This document shows, piece after piece, positions 17,067-27,333 of a stretch of 64,000 bases of DNA (within the stretch, counting starts at the first letter, position 1; the number at the start of each line of letters is the position of its first letter). The stretch lies in the NCBI RefSeq assembly GCF_026683955.1, contig NZ_CP113343.1, positions 1,488,001 through 1,552,000 on the forward strand, written 5' to 3'. This stretch comes from Arthrobacter sp. MMS18-M83 (GTDB lineage: Bacteria > Actinomycetota > Actinomycetes > Actinomycetales > Micrococcaceae). Under the pieces are notes generated by a model. The model worked only from the letters and a program-made list of their open reading frames with translations, did not search any database and was not told the DNA's origin. The translations under genes were made by a program, and so were the position numbers.

Positions 17067-17207
17067 GTCCGCCTCGTCTGCAATGTGATTCGTCCGAAGG
17101 TGCATACCGCCCCACGTGCAACACGAGTGAGGCAACTGGTTCCGATTATTGCAGGGCGGCCGGGGCCGTCACAGTTATTCCGACAGCATGACGCTCCTCC
17201 CCCAACG

Positions 17208-17328
17208 GCCGCTCATATGATGTGAGGGAGGGTTGCGCCAAACCGCCACATAGGTGAGAGAGCGTCAGGGAACCCCAACCCTCGCTCACATATGGGCCCC
17301 CAGACCCCAACCCTCGCTCACATACGCC
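17208..17328. repeat. Intergenic 32-bp phased repeat, locus C (two inverted, two direct units)
   Basis: The divergent gap between malQ and the PHP gene holds GTGAG cores at 17222 and 17254 (32 bp apart). CTCGCTCACAT cores follow at 17281 and 17313 (also 32 bp apart). The copy orientation is the reverse of locus B: inverted units first, then direct. Confidence 0.78.
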
Positions 17329-17356
17329 TGAGCACCGCGTGGTACATCATTGAGCT

Positions 17357-18382
17357 ATGGACGCCGTAGACGCGCTCAACGAAACCGCTTTCTGGCTGGA
17401 ACGGGAACTCGCGGACAGCTTCAAGGTCCAGGCGTTTCGCCGAGCCGCGGACATCATCGCCGGCCTGAGCCAAGAGGAACTGGCTGCCCGGGTCAAGGAT
17501 GGCCGCCTCAAGCGAACCAAGGGAATCGGCAGCCGGACCTTCGAGGTGATCAGCCAAGCCCTGGGTGGCAGTGTTCCGGACTACCTTGAGAACCTCCGCC
17601 GCAGCGGCGCCGAGCCGTTGGTCAACGGTGGACACGAGCTGCACGCCGAGCTTCGCGGCGACCTGCACAGCCATAGCAACTGGTCGGATGGCGGCTCGCC
17701 GATCAAGGTTATGGCCGACGCGGCTCGTATACTCGGCCGGGAATATATCGCTTTGACCGATCATTCCCCCAACCTCACCATCGCCAACGGTCTCAGCCCT
17801 GAGCGCTTGATGGAGCAGCTAACGATTGTGGACGGGATCAACGACGGGTACGGCCAGGGTTCCGGCTTTCGGTTATTGGCCGGCATCGAAGTGGACATCC
17901 TGGAAGACGGCGACTTGGACCAGTCCGTGGAACTGCTGAGTCAACTGGGCGTTGTGGTTGCCAGCGTCCACTCGAAGCTCCGATCCGACAAACGGTCCAT
18001 GACACGTCGGATGCTCGCAGCCATCGAAAACCCGTACACAAACGTCCTCGGTCATTGCACCGGCAGATTGGTCCAAGGATCGCGCGGAACGAGGCCCCCT
18101 TCGGAGTTCGACGCCGAAAAGGTGTTCGCGTCGTGTGCGGAGCACTCAGTCGCTGTCGAAATCAATTCGAGGCCGGAACGCCAGGACCCGCCGGATGAAT
18201 TGATTCGAATTGCCCTCGATGCTGGCTGCCTTTTCAGCATAGACAGCGACGCGCATACCCCCGGCCAGCTCGATTTCCTGCAATACGGAGCGGAGCGGGC
18301 AGAAGCCAACGGTGTACCCGCCGATCGGATCATCACGACGTGGCCGTTGGATCGGCTTCTTGAGTGGTTCCAGCTCGGCTGA
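17357..18382 (+). CDS. PHP-domain protein with N-terminal helix-hairpin-helix (PolX-like without polymerase core)
   Basis: 341 aa. Residues 1-85 resemble the helical DNA-binding N-terminus of family-X polymerases (FKVQAFRRAADIIAGL, then the HhH segment RTKGIGSRTFEVI). The rest is a PHP phosphoesterase with metal ligands in DLHSHSNWSDG, ALTDHSP, GIEVDIL, ASVHSKL, LGHCTGRL and DSDAHTPGQL. Nearly all nine PHP ligands are present, so metal-dependent phosphoesterase or 3'-5' exonuclease activity is likely. The polymerase palm is absent. Similar HhH-PHP proteins are common in actinobacteria; the true substrate is unsettled. Confidence 0.87.
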   Translation: MDAVDALNETAFWLERELADSFKVQAFRRAADIIAGLSQEELAARVKDGRLKRTKGIGSRTFEVISQALGGSVPDYLENLRRSGAEPLVNGGHELHAELRGDLHSHSNWSDGGSPIKVMADAARILGREYIALTDHSPNLTIANGLSPERLMEQLTIVDGINDGYGQGSGFRLLAGIEVDILEDGDLDQSVELLSQLGVVVASVHSKLRSDKRSMTRRMLAAIENPYTNVLGHCTGRLVQGSRGTRPPSEFDAEKVFASCAEHSVAVEINSRPERQDPPDELIRIALDAGCLFSIDSDAHTPGQLDFLQYGAERAEANGVPADRIITTWPLDRLLEWFQLG

Positions 18383-18396
18383 CGGCGCCGGCACCA

Positions 18397-19440
18397 TTAG
18401 CCGCGTCGCGCCGCGCGCATCCGTACAGCCGCAACCACCCACACGACGGCGAACAGCCCGATCAGCAGCAGTCCGGCGTCGCCGAGGTCTATTTCGCCCA
18501 GCCACGTGGTGACCGGATCAGTCAGGCCGAAGGCCGTGTTGAGGAAACCGCCCAGCGTGATGATCGAGATGAAAAGGGCCGAGAAGGCCGAGATGCCGGT
18601 GACGATGGCATTGAATCCAAGCTTGCGCTGCGGATCATGGATGGCGGATTTGTACATGCGCATCATGGCCACGCCGTTGATGGAATCGCACAGCGTCATC
18701 GCCGCGGTGAAGGCCAGCGGCAATGCCAGGAGGGCAAGCACGGACACGCCGGCGAGCGACGCCGCCGTCGTGAGCACCAGCAGTCCAATGGTGGTCGCGG
18801 TGTCGAAGCCGAGCCCGAACAAGAACCCGATCACGTAGATATTCCGCGGACGCTGGACCTTGGACAACGGCTTGGACAGGAGCCGAGCAACGAATCCTTT
18901 CGTTTCCAGGTCTTCGAGCGCGATCTCGCCGCCAGCCTGGGCCGCGCGGTACAGCTGTGCGGTGCGGAGGAAAGCCGAGCCGTTGAAGATGCCCATGGCC
19001 AGGAGGAAGAGCCCCGAAACTCCGCTGCCGATCAACCCAAGCACTATGTGTCCGGTGCTGCCGTCCTCCATGAGTTGGCCCGCCAAGCTGGCGCCGCCAA
19101 TCACCATCACGCCGGCCAGGATCACCACCGAGCTGTGGCCCAGGCTAAAGGCAAATCCGACGCTCACGGGGTCTTTGCGCTGTGCCACGAACTTCCGAGT
19201 GGAATTGTCGATCGCGGCGATGTGGTCCCAGTCGTAGCTGTGCTTGATGCCAGCCACATAGGCGGTCAGTACGAGCCCCAGCGCGAGCGGTTGCCCGCCC
19301 CCGGCGCCACCCACCAGCAGGAGCACGACGGCGGCAAGGTGCAGGAGGACGACGGAGCCGAACATGAACGCGAGCCGTGACTTCATCGGGAGATGCTCGC
19401 GCCGGCGGTACATCGAGGCGAACTCGGCAAGTGAAGTCAT
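18397..19440 (-). CDS. Nickel/cobalt transporter, NiCoT (HoxN/NixA) family
   Basis: 347-aa membrane protein with about eight transmembrane helices. The NiCoT signature is in helix 2, HSYDWDHIAAIDNSTRK (His-x4-Asp-His), and GFDTATTIGLL gives the second family motif. It takes up Ni2+ or Co2+ with high affinity. Its ATG overlaps the ureD stop by one base, so it is the last gene of the urease operon and almost certainly supplies nickel for urease. Confidence 0.93.
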   Translation of the reverse strand: MTSLAEFASMYRRREHLPMKSRLAFMFGSVVLLHLAAVVLLLVGGAGGGQPLALGLVLTAYVAGIKHSYDWDHIAAIDNSTRKFVAQRKDPVSVGFAFSLGHSSVVILAGVMVIGGASLAGQLMEDGSTGHIVLGLIGSGVSGLFLLAMGIFNGSAFLRTAQLYRAAQAGGEIALEDLETKGFVARLLSKPLSKVQRPRNIYVIGFLFGLGFDTATTIGLLVLTTAASLAGVSVLALLALPLAFTAAMTLCDSINGVAMMRMYKSAIHDPQRKLGFNAIVTGISAFSALFISIITLGGFLNTAFGLTDPVTTWLGEIDLGDAGLLLIGLFAVVWVVAAVRMRAARRG

Positions 19441-20336
19441 CAGTACTTCCTTAGGTTCAGCGGCGCCCTGCCGTACCAGCGTTCGCGCAAAAGACCAGTA
19501 CAGGCACCAAGCAATCGGTTCAGTTCCCCTGTGCTGTTCGATAGGGACCTTAGGACCAAGCCGGTGATGCCCGCAAGGGTCCGGGTCAGCGACAAGCCCG
19601 AGTAAGCGTCATAGCCGACTGTCAGCCGGTGGAGTTCATCGGCGAGCGCTTGGTCAACCCGGGGATCCACCAGAATGAGCGAACCCAGGTGGCTGTAGCC
19701 CTCCATGAAGCCCATTCCACTCACATCCCCGAGAGGCGGCCGGATCAGGAGGTTGTCCAGCGCAAGCAGCCCCGTGCCGTCGTCGCTCTCCACCCGGATT
19801 TCGTTACGGAGCCGGAGTTCCCGGTACTTGAAGGAAGCGCCGTCCGGCGACCAGCCGGGAGTGATGACTTCCGCCATCATGAGGCTCGACGTCGGATGCA
19901 CAGTGATGTGCGTGTTCTGCCGATAGCTGGCCTCCCGGTAGGCGATGAGCTGGTCCGGAGCCAACTCCAGTTCCGCCCCCTCCCCCAGACGGATAGTCAT
20001 CCGCTGCTCCGCAAAGGACCCAGGAGTGCGATAAATCTTCGTGGCCGATTGAGTCGTCAAAAGCAAGGACGCCCCCGCCTCCACCTCCACGTCCACAACA
20101 TAGAGATCCGCCCCCAAATACGCCCCACCAGGATTGACCATGACATAACAAACCTGCCCGGACCCATCCAAGTAGTGCGGCCTCAATACCCGCAAGGCAC
20201 CCTGATGAAACTGCTGCACGGCCACGGAGCGCGGACCACGCAAGGCGACCCGCAGGCTGAGCTCTCCCCGCGGCTGGACAACAGCAGCAGCGGAGTCCGC
20301 CGGAGAGAGCTCAGCCGCCGTCGCCGTCGTGCTCAT
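19440..20336 (-). CDS. ureD: Urease accessory protein UreD
   Basis: 298-aa urease maturation protein with the family features [42 protein letters not shown] and [12 protein letters not shown] (shortened to key tracts). UreD forms the UreDFG scaffold with UreF and UreG that delivers nickel to apo-urease. The ATG at 20336 overlaps the ureG stop by four bases; the longer open frame is rejected on that ground. Here ureD is at the end of the cluster, after ureG, as in other actinobacteria. Confidence 0.93.
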   Translation of the reverse strand: MSTTATAAELSPADSAAAVVQPRGELSLRVALRGPRSVAVQQFHQGALRVLRPHYLDGSGQVCYVMVNPGGAYLGADLYVVDVEVEAGASLLLTTQSATKIYRTPGSFAEQRMTIRLGEGAELELAPDQLIAYREASYRQNTHITVHPTSSLMMAEVITPGWSPDGASFKYRELRLRNEIRVESDDGTGLLALDNLLIRPPLGDVSGMGFMEGYSHLGSLILVDPRVDQALADELHRLTVGYDAYSGLSLTRTLAGITGLVLRSLSNSTGELNRLLGACTGLLRERWYGRAPLNLRKY

Positions 20337-20950
20337 TGCGCCAGGTCGAGCATCAGGACGTCGTGCCGCATCCATGCGATGACCTTGTCGAGCCCTTCGT
20401 CGGTCTTGAGGTTGGTGAAGCAGAAGGGTTTGTCGCCGCGGAATTCCTTGGAGTCCCGCTCCATGACGGACAAGTCGGCCCCAACAAACGGGGCGAGGTC
20501 GGTCTTGTTGATGATGAAGAGGTCCGATTTGATCATGCCTTGGCCGGCTTTGCGGGGGATTTTCTCTCCCTGGGCAACGTCGATGATGTAGATCGAGAAG
20601 TCCACGAGCTCGGGGCTGAACGTGGCGGAGAGGTTGTCGCCGCCGGATTCCACGAAGATGACCTGCAGGTCGGGGTGGCGTTTCTTGAGTTCCTCGATTG
20701 CTGCCGTGTTCATGGACGTGTCTTCGCGGATGGCGGTGTGCGGGCAGCCGCCGGTTTCGACGCCGATGATGCGGTCCTCGGGCAGGATGCCGTTGGCAGC
20801 GAGGATCTTGGCGTCTTCGATCGTGTAGATGTCATTGGTGATGGCGGCCATGGAGATTTCCCGGCTCATGTGGCGGGTCAGGCGCTCTACGAGCTGCGTT
20901 TTGCCGGCTCCAACCGGGCCGCCGATGCCGATCTTGATGGGTTCAGACAT
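20333..20950 (-). CDS. ureG: Urease accessory GTPase UreG
   Basis: 205-aa SIMIBI-class GTPase. P-loop GPVGAGKT at residues 11-18, [10 protein letters not shown], the nickel-binding Cys-Pro-His motif in [32 protein letters not shown] and the guanine motif NKTDLA. It hydrolyses GTP to drive nickel transfer into urease. The gene lies 16 bp after ureF and overlaps ureD. Confidence 0.97.
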   Translation of the reverse strand: MSEPIKIGIGGPVGAGKTQLVERLTRHMSREISMAAITNDIYTIEDAKILAANGILPEDRIIGVETGGCPHTAIREDTSMNTAAIEELKKRHPDLQVIFVESGGDNLSATFSPELVDFSIYIIDVAQGEKIPRKAGQGMIKSDLFIINKTDLAPFVGADLSVMERDSKEFRGDKPFCFTNLKTDEGLDKVIAWMRHDVLMLDLAQ

Positions 20951-20966
20951 GTGTCCTCCTATGGTT

Positions 20967-21683
20967 CTAGCTCATGAACATGCGCGCACGTTGCCATTCG
21001 TGCCGCATCTGCGAAATTTCCAGCCCGGGGCTCACGGCCCCGAAGTCGTCCAGCGTCAGGTGCGCGGCCCGCTCGGCGGCGGCAGCGACGTCGTCGTGCG
21101 CCTTTCGCAGCACCCGCTGCCCGGCGTTCTGGCCGAGCGGGATGGCGCGAACGGCGTTCTGCGTCAGGGTAGTGACCGCCGCGAAGAGGTACGCGGCGAG
21201 CGCTTCCTCGAACGGCACGCCGAGCGAGCGCGCGACGACGGCGAACGCCAGCGGCTGATGGCCGGCAGCCCGGCCGGTAGTCACCAGGGCCCGGTACGCC
21301 TCGAGCTCCGCCGAGGGAAAGACTTCGCTCCCGATCTCGATCAGCCGCCCGCCCATCTTGGTACTGGCCTCCCGCAACTGCCGCGGCAGTAGCTGAGCGC
21401 TCAAATGAGCGTCCAGCTCCCCAACGTCCGCCCCCTCATAAAGGAACCGGATGGCCAACCCGTCTGAATAGGTCAACTGCTGCCCCACAAACGCAGACAG
21501 CCAGGTGCTGAATGAGGCTTCATCAGATACGAGCCCACGGTCGATGTACGTCTCAAACCCCAGCGAGTGCGCAAACGCCCCTGTAGGCAACGCGGAGTCA
21601 GTCAGCTGCTGAAGCGCGAGCTGATGAGAGGCGCTCCCAGCCTCGGCAGCAACCGAAGCCGAACTAGTGCGTGTGTTCAGCAT
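20967..21683 (-). CDS. ureF: Urease accessory protein UreF
   Basis: 238-aa protein with the UreF hallmark [19 protein letters not shown] near residue 31 and the C-terminal region for UreG binding. UreF is the GTPase-activating part of the maturation complex. It overlaps the end of ureE by 20 bases in a different frame. Length is normal for the family. Confidence 0.95.
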   Translation of the reverse strand: MLNTRTSSASVAAEAGSASHQLALQQLTDSALPTGAFAHSLGFETYIDRGLVSDEASFSTWLSAFVGQQLTYSDGLAIRFLYEGADVGELDAHLSAQLLPRQLREASTKMGGRLIEIGSEVFPSAELEAYRALVTTGRAAGHQPLAFAVVARSLGVPFEEALAAYLFAAVTTLTQNAVRAIPLGQNAGQRVLRKAHDDVAAAAERAAHLTLDDFGAVSPGLEISQMRHEWQRARMFMS

Positions 21684-22143
21684 GGCGGAAAGGCACCGGC
21701 ATTACGCGTTCCTGGCGGCGGTACGGCACGCCGACGTGTTTGAGGTAGTCCTCGACCGTGTGGTCGTACTGACACACCATGACTTCGGCCCCGTACTCGG
21801 AGTCGGCGTCGAAGAATTGGGCCTGCAGGTGCCGGTTGCCCAAAGAGTGCGCCACCACGCCCATTTCGTAGATGCTCCGCGCGGCGATGACCAGGACATC
21901 GGTCGGCAGCACGGAGACCACGATGAGGTTCGCATCATCGACGGCGAGGATGTCGCCGTCGCGCAGGTCCCCGGATCCGGCGGGGAGGCGGATCCCAAGC
22001 TCCTTGCCGTGGTCCGTGGTGACGCGTTGGATGCGTTTGACCAGTTGGGCGCTGGGCAGCACAACCTTCTCCTTGTGGAGACCGGCGTACTGTTCGGGAT
22101 TGGGCAGTTCGTGCAGATTGCCCAGGATCTTTTCGATAATCAT
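21664..22143 (-). CDS. ureE: Urease nickel metallochaperone UreE
   Basis: 159-aa protein. The N-terminal peptide-binding domain includes RVTTDHGKELGIRLP, and the C-terminal metal-binding domain has LGNRHLQAQF with its conserved His. The tail ends in HAEHTH, a short histidine cluster compared with the long His tail of enterobacterial UreE. It passes Ni2+ to UreG. Confidence 0.95.
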   Translation of the reverse strand: MIIEKILGNLHELPNPEQYAGLHKEKVVLPSAQLVKRIQRVTTDHGKELGIRLPAGSGDLRDGDILAVDDANLIVVSVLPTDVLVIAARSIYEMGVVAHSLGNRHLQAQFFDADSEYGAEVMVCQYDHTVEDYLKHVGVPYRRQERVMPVPFRHAEHTH

Positions 22144-22159
22144 CTGTTTCTCCGGCGAT

Positions 22160-23944
22160 CTAGAAAAGGAAGTAGCGCTGGGCCATGGGCAGCACGTCGG
22201 ACGGCTCGCAGGTGACGTCTTCGCCGTCGACCGTCACTTTGTAGGTCTCGGGGTCGACGGCGATATCCGGCGTCTCGCCGTTGAACTTCAAGTCCGCTTT
22301 GCTCAGGTTCCGGATGCCGGACACCGGCCGGATGACCCGTTCCAGGCCGAGTTCTCCCGGGACCCCGGCCTCGATGGCCGCCTTCGACAAGAAGGTGATG
22401 GAGGACTGCTGCAGCGCCTTTCCGTGGGTGGCGAACATCGGGCGCATGGTGCGCGGCTGCGGGGTTGGGATGGAGCCGTTGGAATCGCCCATGAGTGCGT
22501 AGGCGATCTGCCCGCCTTTGAGTACCAGGTCCGGCTTCACGCCGAAGAAGGCCGGATTCCAGAGGACGACATCGGCGAACTTGCCCACTTCCACGGAGCC
22601 GATGGAGTCCGCCATGCCCTGCGCGATGGCCGGGTTGATGGTGTATTTGGAGATGTAGCGCTTGATTCTGAAGTTGTCGCTTTCCTGGCCCAGGCCGTTT
22701 TCAGCGCCGTGGCTTGCGCCGGACGGGTCTTTGAGGACGCCTCGCTGCCGCTTCATGGCATCGGCCACCTGCCAGGTGCGGATCACGACTTCGCCCACAC
22801 GTCCCATGGCCTGGGAATCCGAGGACGTCATGGAGAAGATGCCCAGGTCCTGGAGCACGTCTTCGGCCGCGATGGTCTCGGCCCGGATGCGGGAATCGGC
22901 GAATGCCACGTCTTCCGGAATGTCCGGGTTGAGGTGGTGGCACACCATGAGCATGTCGAGGTGCTCTTCGATGGTGTTTCGCGTGTACGGGAGCGTGGGG
23001 TTGGTGGATGCCGGGAGCACGTTGGGCAGTCCGGCGATCTTGATGATGTCCGGGGCGTGCCCACCGCCTGCTCCTTCGGTGTGGAAGGTGTGGATCACGC
23101 GGCCGTCGATCGCCTTGATGGTGTCTTCCACGAATCCGCACTCGTTGAGCGTGTCCGTGTGGATGGCTACCTGCACGTCATATTCATCGGCTACGCGAAG
23201 CGACATGTCGATGGACGACGTCGTGGCGCCCCAGTCCTCATGGACTTTGAGGCCCACGGCGCCTGCGCGGATCTGTTCGGCCAGCGGCTCGATGGCAGAG
23301 GCGTGCCCCTTGCCCAGGAGGCCGATATTGATCGGGAGCCCCTCCGCCGCTTGCAGCATCCGCGAAATGTGCCATTTGCCGGGCGTGACGGTGGTGGCCT
23401 TGGTACCTTCGGCCGGTCCCGTGCCACCGCCCACCATGGTGGTGACGCCGCTGCACAGGGCAGTGGGGACCTGGTCCGGGGAAATGTAGTGGATATGGGT
23501 GTCAACGCCGCCTGCGGTGAGGATCTTGCCCTCCCCCGCGATCATCTCGGTACTGGCGCCGATCACGATGTCCACGCCGTCGGCGATCTGCGGGTTCCCG
23601 GCTTTGCCGATCTTGAAGATGTGCCCGTCCTTGAGCGCCACATCGGCCTTGTAGATTCCGGTGTAGTCGAGGACCACCACGTTCGAAATGACAGTGTCCG
23701 GGACGTCAAGGACCTGGTCCGAAGCTGCGTTGGATCCGGGCAAGCGGCCCTCGCGGGTCACTTGGCCGTTCTGCCCCATGCCGTCGCGCACCACTTTGCC
23801 GCCGCCGAACATGACCTCTTCGCCGTAGACCGTGTAGTCCTTCTCGATCTCAAGGAAAAGTTCGGTGTCCGCCAAGCGGATGGAGTCGCCCGTCGTTGGG
23901 CCATAAAGGTCTGCGTACTGCTTGCGCGAAATTTCAAAGCTCAC
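22160..23944 (-). CDS. ureC: Urease alpha subunit
   Basis: The 594-aa catalytic subunit hydrolyses urea to ammonia and carbamate with a dinuclear nickel centre. Visible ligands: the HIH pair in [12 protein letters not shown], the carbamylated lysine in [13 protein letters not shown] with the following His, His in [14 protein letters not shown], the flap Cys-His in [22 protein letters not shown] (key: C-H-H), and the Asp in SSDSQAMGR. It is about 20-25 residues longer than typical UreC. The extra residues lie in short insertions around [16 protein letters not shown] and before [16 protein letters not shown], not in the active site. It overlaps ureB by four bases. Confidence 0.97.
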   Translation of the reverse strand: MSFEISRKQYADLYGPTTGDSIRLADTELFLEIEKDYTVYGEEVMFGGGKVVRDGMGQNGQVTREGRLPGSNAASDQVLDVPDTVISNVVVLDYTGIYKADVALKDGHIFKIGKAGNPQIADGVDIVIGASTEMIAGEGKILTAGGVDTHIHYISPDQVPTALCSGVTTMVGGGTGPAEGTKATTVTPGKWHISRMLQAAEGLPINIGLLGKGHASAIEPLAEQIRAGAVGLKVHEDWGATTSSIDMSLRVADEYDVQVAIHTDTLNECGFVEDTIKAIDGRVIHTFHTEGAGGGHAPDIIKIAGLPNVLPASTNPTLPYTRNTIEEHLDMLMVCHHLNPDIPEDVAFADSRIRAETIAAEDVLQDLGIFSMTSSDSQAMGRVGEVVIRTWQVADAMKRQRGVLKDPSGASHGAENGLGQESDNFRIKRYISKYTINPAIAQGMADSIGSVEVGKFADVVLWNPAFFGVKPDLVLKGGQIAYALMGDSNGSIPTPQPRTMRPMFATHGKALQQSSITFLSKAAIEAGVPGELGLERVIRPVSGIRNLSKADLKFNGETPDIAVDPETYKVTVDGEDVTCEPSDVLPMAQRYFLF

Positions 23945-24327
23945 TGGGCTGTCCCTTCTTTGCTGGCTCCGGGCCCTTCCGTGGCAGCGGCAGCGCCGCC
24001 GTCGTTCTCTCCGGTGCCGGAATCAAGCGATCCGTTGACGGCGTTCCGCAGGCCGTAGACCTCGCGGCTGCCAGCAAGGGCCACCAGTTTGACCGTCTTG
24101 GAGTCGCCGGGTTCGAAGCGTGCGGCCGTGCCAGCGGGGATGTCCAGCCGGCGGCCGTGGGCGGCCTTGCGGTCAAAATCGAGGGCCGGGTTCGCTTCGG
24201 CAAAGTGGTAGTGCGATCCCACCTGGACGGGGCGGTCACCACGATTGACCACCTCGACGGCGATTGCCTCGCGTCCGCTGTTGCACTCAATGGGCTCTGC
24301 TTGGAGCCGGTACTCACCGGGAATCAT
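23941..24327 (-). CDS. ureB: Urease beta subunit
   Basis: 128-aa structural subunit beginning MIPGEYRL, with the conserved [24 protein letters not shown] and a [12 protein letters not shown] strand. It packs with UreA and UreC in the (ABC)3 enzyme. A Ser/Gly/Glu-rich tail of roughly 20 residues follows the conserved domain. Overlaps ureC by ATGA. Confidence 0.96.
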   Translation of the reverse strand: MIPGEYRLQAEPIECNSGREAIAVEVVNRGDRPVQVGSHYHFAEANPALDFDRKAAHGRRLDIPAGTAARFEPGDSKTVKLVALAGSREVYGLRNAVNGSLDSGTGENDGGAAAATEGPGASKEGTAQ

Positions 24328-24336
24328 GGCGGCCTC

Positions 24337-24639
24337 CTAGCGGATGGGGTCGTGGACGGTGACGAGCTTGGTGCCGTCAGGGAAAGTGGCCTCAATTTGG
24401 ACATCGTGGATCATCTCGGGCACGCCCTCCATGACATCCTCACGGCGAAGCAGCGTTGTCCCGTAGCTCATGAGTTCGGCGACGGTTTTTCCGTCCCGGG
24501 CACCCTCAATCAGTTCGTAGCTGATGATCGCGACGGCTTCGGGAAAGTTGAGTTTAAGCCCGCGGGATTGCCGACGCCGGGCGAGATCGGCCGCGACCAC
24601 GATCATGAGCTTTTCCTGCTCACGGGGCAAAAGATGCAT
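24337..24639 (-). CDS. ureA: Urease gamma subunit
   Basis: 100-aa subunit starting [20 protein letters not shown] and containing [25 protein letters not shown] (key L-N-F-P-E-A). First gene of the operon ureABCEFGD-nickel transporter. The upstream gap (24640-24841) contains a plausible minus-strand promoter: TGGATA and TATAAC separated by 17 bp, at about 24734-24762. No clear nitrogen-regulator site was recognised. Confidence 0.96.
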   Translation of the reverse strand: MHLLPREQEKLMIVVAADLARRRQSRGLKLNFPEAVAIISYELIEGARDGKTVAELMSYGTTLLRREDVMEGVPEMIHDVQIEATFPDGTKLVTVHDPIR

Positions 24640-24841
24640 CGGTTCTCCTTAAAAGTTGTGTGCAGCAGAGGCGGACATCAGTTCACTCAAGACTCAGAAA
24701 AGCCGAGGACATCGGGGCAGCTACTACGGTTATAACGCCAAACGTCAGACGTATCCAGTTCGCGCATTCACCTCCCCTCCCGAACGAATTGTGACCAGCC
24801 TAAGCCGACCAGGTTTCAGCCAGATTTCCGCTACTGCTTCC

Positions 24842-25450
24842 TCAAACTTTCCTGGTCTTATGCTTCCTGACCTGCCACACGACAAGGATCGCCACCGCAA
24901 CAACTGCCACCACGGCCGCGGCACCCCGGCCCACCGTGCGGGCCACTTCCTCGTATGAGTTTCCAGCCACAAAACCGAGAGTCACGAACAGGGACCCCCA
25001 AACGATGCCGCCGCTGAAGTTCCAGAATGCGAAGCGCCGGTACGGCATGCGGCTGAGTCCGGCCAGAGCCGGCATGACGGCACGGAAGAAGGCGGTAAAC
25101 CGGCCCAGGAACACGGCGAGGCCGCCCTTGTCTTTGAGGAAGTCCTCGGCCCTTTGCAGTTGGGCACGTCTCTTGTCCAGGATCTTCAGGGCCATCACCC
25201 GGGGACCAAAGTGTTTGCCTATTTCGTAGCCCACGGTGTCGCCCGTGATCGCGGCAGTCACCACAATGGCGATCATGAGCCACAAGGGGAAGATTCCACG
25301 GCTTGCAATCACCCCGCCCACCACAGCCGCCGTTTCACCGGGGATCACAAAGCCCACAAAAATTGCGTCCTCGGCAAAGACGAGGGCGAAAACTATGCAC
25401 CCGATCAGGAGCGGGCTGGTATTCAAGAGTCCATCCAAAAGGGCCTGCAT
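24842..25450 (-). CDS. DedA-family membrane protein
   Basis: 202-aa protein with the DedA/SNARE-associated signatures ALVFAEDAIFVGFVIPGETAAVVGG (E and PGE), FLGRFTAFFRAVMPALAG (conserved FGRF..RxxxP) and the half-membrane re-entrant loops. DedA proteins are polyprenyl-phosphate or phospholipid transporters/scramblases needed for envelope integrity. The start at 25450 (MQALLDG) is where the family alignment begins; the open frame runs 59 codons further without family similarity. Confidence 0.88.
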   Translation of the reverse strand: MQALLDGLLNTSPLLIGCIVFALVFAEDAIFVGFVIPGETAAVVGGVIASRGIFPLWLMIAIVVTAAITGDTVGYEIGKHFGPRVMALKILDKRRAQLQRAEDFLKDKGGLAVFLGRFTAFFRAVMPALAGLSRMPYRRFAFWNFSGGIVWGSLFVTLGFVAGNSYEEVARTVGRGAAAVVAVVAVAILVVWQVRKHKTRKV

Positions 25451-25537
25451 GAAGAACAGTCTGGCAGTTGAAGGCGCACTTGGGCAGGAAGCGTCAGATC
25501 CCATTACCGTTGCTCGTTCGGTGCGGGCCCGTTGAGA

Positions 25538-26938
25538 ATGGTGAGTGTGAACGACAGCTTCGCTGATGCGACCTCCCGCTTGTGGCACGCAATCGGCGCC
25601 GAAGATACGGAATTGGCGGCCGCTCAACTAACGACGACCGGGCCCCGGGCGGTCCTCCCGGCCGCTTTCGACGTGACAGGACTTGCGACGGGAGCGGTTG
25701 CCGCCGCGACGGTGGCCGCAGCGCAGTTCTTCGCAGCTCGCCGCCAGTCAAAGCAGCCAGCGGTGACCGTAGACAGCCTGGAGTCGTGCGCCGCGTTCGC
25801 GTCCGAGAGGCTGTTCACCCCGGTCGGCTGGACCCGGCCACCGCTCTGGGACCCCATCGCCGGCAACTATCGCGCGGCCGACGCCTGGATCAGGCTGCAC
25901 ACCAACTACGCCAGCCACCGCGCCGCCGTCGAGCGGGTGCTGGGCGCCAATGACCGCGAAACAGTTCAGGCCGCAGTGGCCGCGTTGTCCGCCGAGGAAT
26001 TGGAGACGGCCATCGTGGACGCGGGCGGATGCGCCGCGGTCATGCACAACCGCGTCCAGTGGCTCGCCTCGGCTCCAGGGGCGGCGACCGCCGACGCGCC
26101 GCCGCTGACCGCCGTCGAGCGCCGCTCATCCGGTGCCCGCACGCCGGACGCCGTCGGGCAACTGCCCTTCGACGGCGTGCGCGTGCTCGATCTGACGCGG
26201 GTGATCGCAGGACCGGTCTGCACCAAATTCCTCGCGGGCTACGGTGCGGAGGTGCTGCGGATCGACCCGCCGGGCTTTGACGAGGTGCCGTCGCTACTGC
26301 CTGAGACCACGCTCGGCAAACGTACCGCCGCTTTGGATCTCACTGCCTCGACCGACCGCGCGACGTTCGAGGAACTGCTCGCGGGTGCCGATGTGCTCGT
26401 GTCGGGACTGCGGGCCGACGTCCTGAAACGCTTGGGCTACGACGACGAGGCCCTGACCGCCGTGAACCCCGGCCTGATCGTCGCCAGCCTGGACGCCTAT
26501 GGCTGGGGTGGCCCGTGGCGCAATCGCCGCGGGTTCGACAGCCTGGTCCAGATGAGCTGCGGAATCGCCGACGACGGAGCCACCGCCACGGGCCAAGCGG
26601 AGCCGATCCCGCTTCCCGTTCAAGCTCTCGACCACGCTACCGGCTGGCTATTGGCCGCGGCCGTCGCCCGCGCTCTGACCCGACGACTCACGCACTCGAC
26701 GTCCGCCCGCATCCATGGCTCACTCATCGGCACGGCCAACCTGCTGTACTCGCTGACTCCGCCGAACGGCCACCTACCCGTGTCCACACCAGAAGACTTC
26801 ACCTTCATGGCAACCACCACCGCCTGGGGGCCGGCGCGCCGTGTGCCTCTTCCAGGGCGAATCGACGGCGTCCCCGTGCATTGGTCGCAGCCAGCCGGAC
26901 CGCTCGGCCGTCACCCGGCCATGTGGGTCATGCCGTAG
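25538..26938 (+). CDS. CaiB/BaiF (class III) CoA-transferase family protein
   Basis: 466-aa protein. The second half has the class III motifs PFDGVRVLDLTRVIAGPVCTKFLAGYGAEVLRIDPP (key D-L-T-R-V-I-A-G-P) and LVASLDAYGWGGPW-type strand (here VASLDAYGWGGPWRNRRGFD). The usual catalytic Asp of formyl-CoA transferase lies in this region (DSLVQMSCGIA). The N-terminal 200 residues are a diverged repeat of the same fold, as in two-domain CoA-transferases of actinobacteria. Start at ATG 25538; a TTG six bases upstream is possible. Substrate unknown. Confidence 0.82.
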   Translation: MVSVNDSFADATSRLWHAIGAEDTELAAAQLTTTGPRAVLPAAFDVTGLATGAVAAATVAAAQFFAARRQSKQPAVTVDSLESCAAFASERLFTPVGWTRPPLWDPIAGNYRAADAWIRLHTNYASHRAAVERVLGANDRETVQAAVAALSAEELETAIVDAGGCAAVMHNRVQWLASAPGAATADAPPLTAVERRSSGARTPDAVGQLPFDGVRVLDLTRVIAGPVCTKFLAGYGAEVLRIDPPGFDEVPSLLPETTLGKRTAALDLTASTDRATFEELLAGADVLVSGLRADVLKRLGYDDEALTAVNPGLIVASLDAYGWGGPWRNRRGFDSLVQMSCGIADDGATATGQAEPIPLPVQALDHATGWLLAAAVARALTRRLTHSTSARIHGSLIGTANLLYSLTPPNGHLPVSTPEDFTFMATTTAWGPARRVPLPGRIDGVPVHWSQPAGPLGRHPAMWVMP

Positions 26939-26982
26939 CAGGCCGTTAATGGGCCACCAAGCCATTTTCGCTTGGCACAAGT

Positions 26983-27012
26983 AACCCCCGGAACCGCACG
27001 GTTCCGGGGGTT
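26983..27012 (+). terminator. Rho-independent terminator
   Basis: A 13-bp stem (AACCCCCGGAACC / GGTTCCGGGGGTT) with a GCAC loop is followed by TTTT-type sequence on the plus strand. It ends the CoA-transferase transcript and lies just beyond the 3' end of the minus-strand tRNA, so it may serve both. Confidence 0.85.
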
Positions 27013-27017
27013 TTGGG

Positions 27018-27090
27018 TGGGCCCTGTGGGGATCGAACCCACGACCCACGGATTAAAAGTCCGATGCTCTACCAACTGAGCTAAAGGCCC
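27018..27090 (-). tRNA. tRNA-Lys (anticodon TTT)
   Basis: A 73-nt cloverleaf is read on the minus strand. The acceptor GGGCCTT pairs with AGGGCCC; the D arm contains GCTCAGTTGGTAGAGC. The anticodon loop CTTTTAA gives anticodon TTT, and TTCGATC is the T loop. The discriminator base is A and CCA is not encoded. Confidence 0.97.
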
Positions 27091-27333
27091 CTGCCGACTG
27101 TAGAAACAGCCATAAATACTGTACCTCAAGCTCAGGGGGCGTTTTGACACGGCCGACCCCCGCGCCGTCATGACCTCTTTTGAACCGGCCGCCGACGACG
27201 ACGCGCGGCGACTACGGCGTGTCGGGGAGCCTGCGGATTCAAACAGGGTCAGGACGGAACGCACCCCCAACACCCACCGCAACAGCCACCGTTCAAGAGT
27301 GCACGAGCGAAGGCACAGGAGTAGCGTTGGGGC

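Noticed and set aside
21872..24058. 728-codon open frame opposite ureC/ureE
   Set aside because: Mirror of the highly biased urease codons; contains no recognisable domain, while the minus strand has every urease motif.
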